The translations under genes and the position numbers were made by a program. From an uncultured Campylobacter sp. (GTDB lineage: Bacteria; Campylobacterota; Campylobacteria; Campylobacterales; Campylobacteraceae), in the NCBI RefSeq assembly GCF_938002845.1, contig NZ_CALKZP010000038.1, positions 1-63,192 on the forward strand: a DNA stretch of 63,192 nucleotides, read 5' to 3'. Under the pieces are notes generated by a model. That model was not told where the DNA came from, did no database searches, and worked only from the letters and a program-made list of their open reading frames with translations. The stretch's first letter is position 1; the number at the start of each line of letters is the position of its first letter. Shown here piece by piece: positions 62,600 through 63,192 of this stretch.

Positions 62600-63166
62600 A
62601 TGGCCAGCACAAAGTCTAACAAGAAAGACAAAAAGCAGATAGCACTAACACAGATAAGTAGCATATCGATTGCCGGCGGCAGAAAATTAAATTTACCTCT
62701 TAAAGAATATTTAAAGTGGATGAAAAGAGGAGGACGACCTTTTTTTGAAGGAGTGATCATCGATGATCTATTTAGTTTTATTAGAAACCTCTTATTGCAC
62801 TTTCCTATTTTTGACACATGGGATGAAGTCTATATAAACAAAAGTCTTGCCACTTGGGATAAGGCTGGGCGAATAAATAAATTTCTCACCAAGGCAAAAG
62901 AATATAAAATTGATGATAAATCAGAGGTCAAATATAGAATATGGGAGGTAAAAAAGAAAAAAATGACTTATTTTTCTGTTAAATTTCCCAGTGAATACAA
63001 TGAAATAACAAATATTTATCTGAAAGATATAATCACAGAAGAGATGGGTATGAAATTTTGCATGGCGCTAATGAGGCAGATAATTAATACTCAAATCGAA
63101 AATCCAGAAGAAAACATAAAAATAATGTCACAAGTTTATTTGCCAAGAAATAATAATGATTTATGA
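62600..63166 (+). CDS. Hypothetical protein, AT-rich
   Basis: A basic 188-residue soluble protein with no recognised domain. The N-terminus is Lys-rich and the middle contains FFEGVIIDDLFSFIRN and WDEVYINKSLATWDKAGR; no signal peptide or membrane helix. AT content is well above the neighbouring dehydrogenase, similar to the 58130-61171 island, suggesting transfer. The start is uncertain: ATG 62600 has only a weak ribosome site, and an in-frame GTG at 62576 is possible. It ends 26 bases before the window edge, so its neighbours are unknown. Confidence 0.55.
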   Translation: MASTKSNKKDKKQIALTQISSISIAGGRKLNLPLKEYLKWMKRGGRPFFEGVIIDDLFSFIRNLLLHFPIFDTWDEVYINKSLATWDKAGRINKFLTKAKEYKIDDKSEVKYRIWEVKKKKMTYFSVKFPSEYNEITNIYLKDIITEEMGMKFCMALMRQIINTQIENPEENIKIMSQVYLPRNNNDL

Positions 63167-63192
63167 GGCAATACTGAACAAAATTTGCTTTT

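Overview
The window reads as a chromosomal segment of a relatively high-GC Campylobacter, probably of the oral group (C. gracilis, C. showae, C. rectus and C. curvus are the obvious comparisons). This rests on the gene order gatC-(pilT)-cvpA-fur-lysS-glyA-(SPOR)-aroE, a cydAB operon led by a DUF4492 gene, a PglB oligosaccharyltransferase, a carboxynorspermidine-dehydrogenase-like gene, and short AAGGA-type ribosome sites with TATAAT-like -10 boxes. Species assignment is inference. Intergenic DNA is unusually rich in AAATTT/AAAATTTT words, and several 0.3-1.4 kb gaps carry no credible gene.

Layout. 1-3911: a 9-bp tandem repeat, then an M16 metallopeptidase and a short SbmA/BacA-like transporter (plus strand). 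4002-7094: a cytochrome bd oxidase operon on the minus strand (DUF4492, cydA, cydB and a candidate 34-residue membrane peptide). 7415-14592: aroE and a SPOR protein, then the gatC-pilT-cvpA-fur-lysS-glyA operon (minus). 14709-17810: a divergent plus-strand operon (YfgM-like and BamB-like proteins, a hypothetical protein, coaX, hisG). 19214-25700: dnaE, a racemase and a dicarboxylate/amino-acid symporter. A CAU tRNA is at 25950-26026. 26664-31500: a YccF/pilin-like fusion, a DUF2130 protein and putP. 31628-33805: an amino-acid ABC transporter. 33865-37624: an SNase-like protein, thiE, uppP and a phosphoethanolamine transferase. 38111-42831: an aminotransferase, a DUF234 protein, a lipoprotein, a Dsb-like protein and efp. 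43106-43339: a SelW-like selenoprotein gene interrupted by an in-frame UGA. 43493-48485: a phosphoesterase and a three-gene cell-wall O-acetylation locus. 49883-56331: metE, an outer-membrane protein, pglB and a secreted protein. 56486-57657: a frameshifted MFS transporter. 58130-61171: an AT-rich island. 61305-62516: a carboxynorspermidine dehydrogenase. 62600-63166: an AT-rich orphan gene.

The two most interesting items follow. First, a 77-codon minus-strand gene has a Cys-x-x-UGA motif, a hairpin 16 nt past the UGA, its own promoter and a terminator. It fits a CXXU (SelW-type) selenoprotein and is invisible to standard ORF calling. Second, the AT-rich pair at 58130-61171 encodes a GHKL ATPase with a C-terminal PD-(D/E)XK nuclease-like region next to a D12-class adenine methyltransferase. 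This is a candidate MutL/MORC-like restriction-modification or phage-defence system. Other oddities are a DnaE with a duplicated OB-fold and a Gly/Arg-rich insert, a YccF domain joined to a pilin-like tail, a G12 tract, a likely ATT start codon and a structured inverted repeat downstream of the island.
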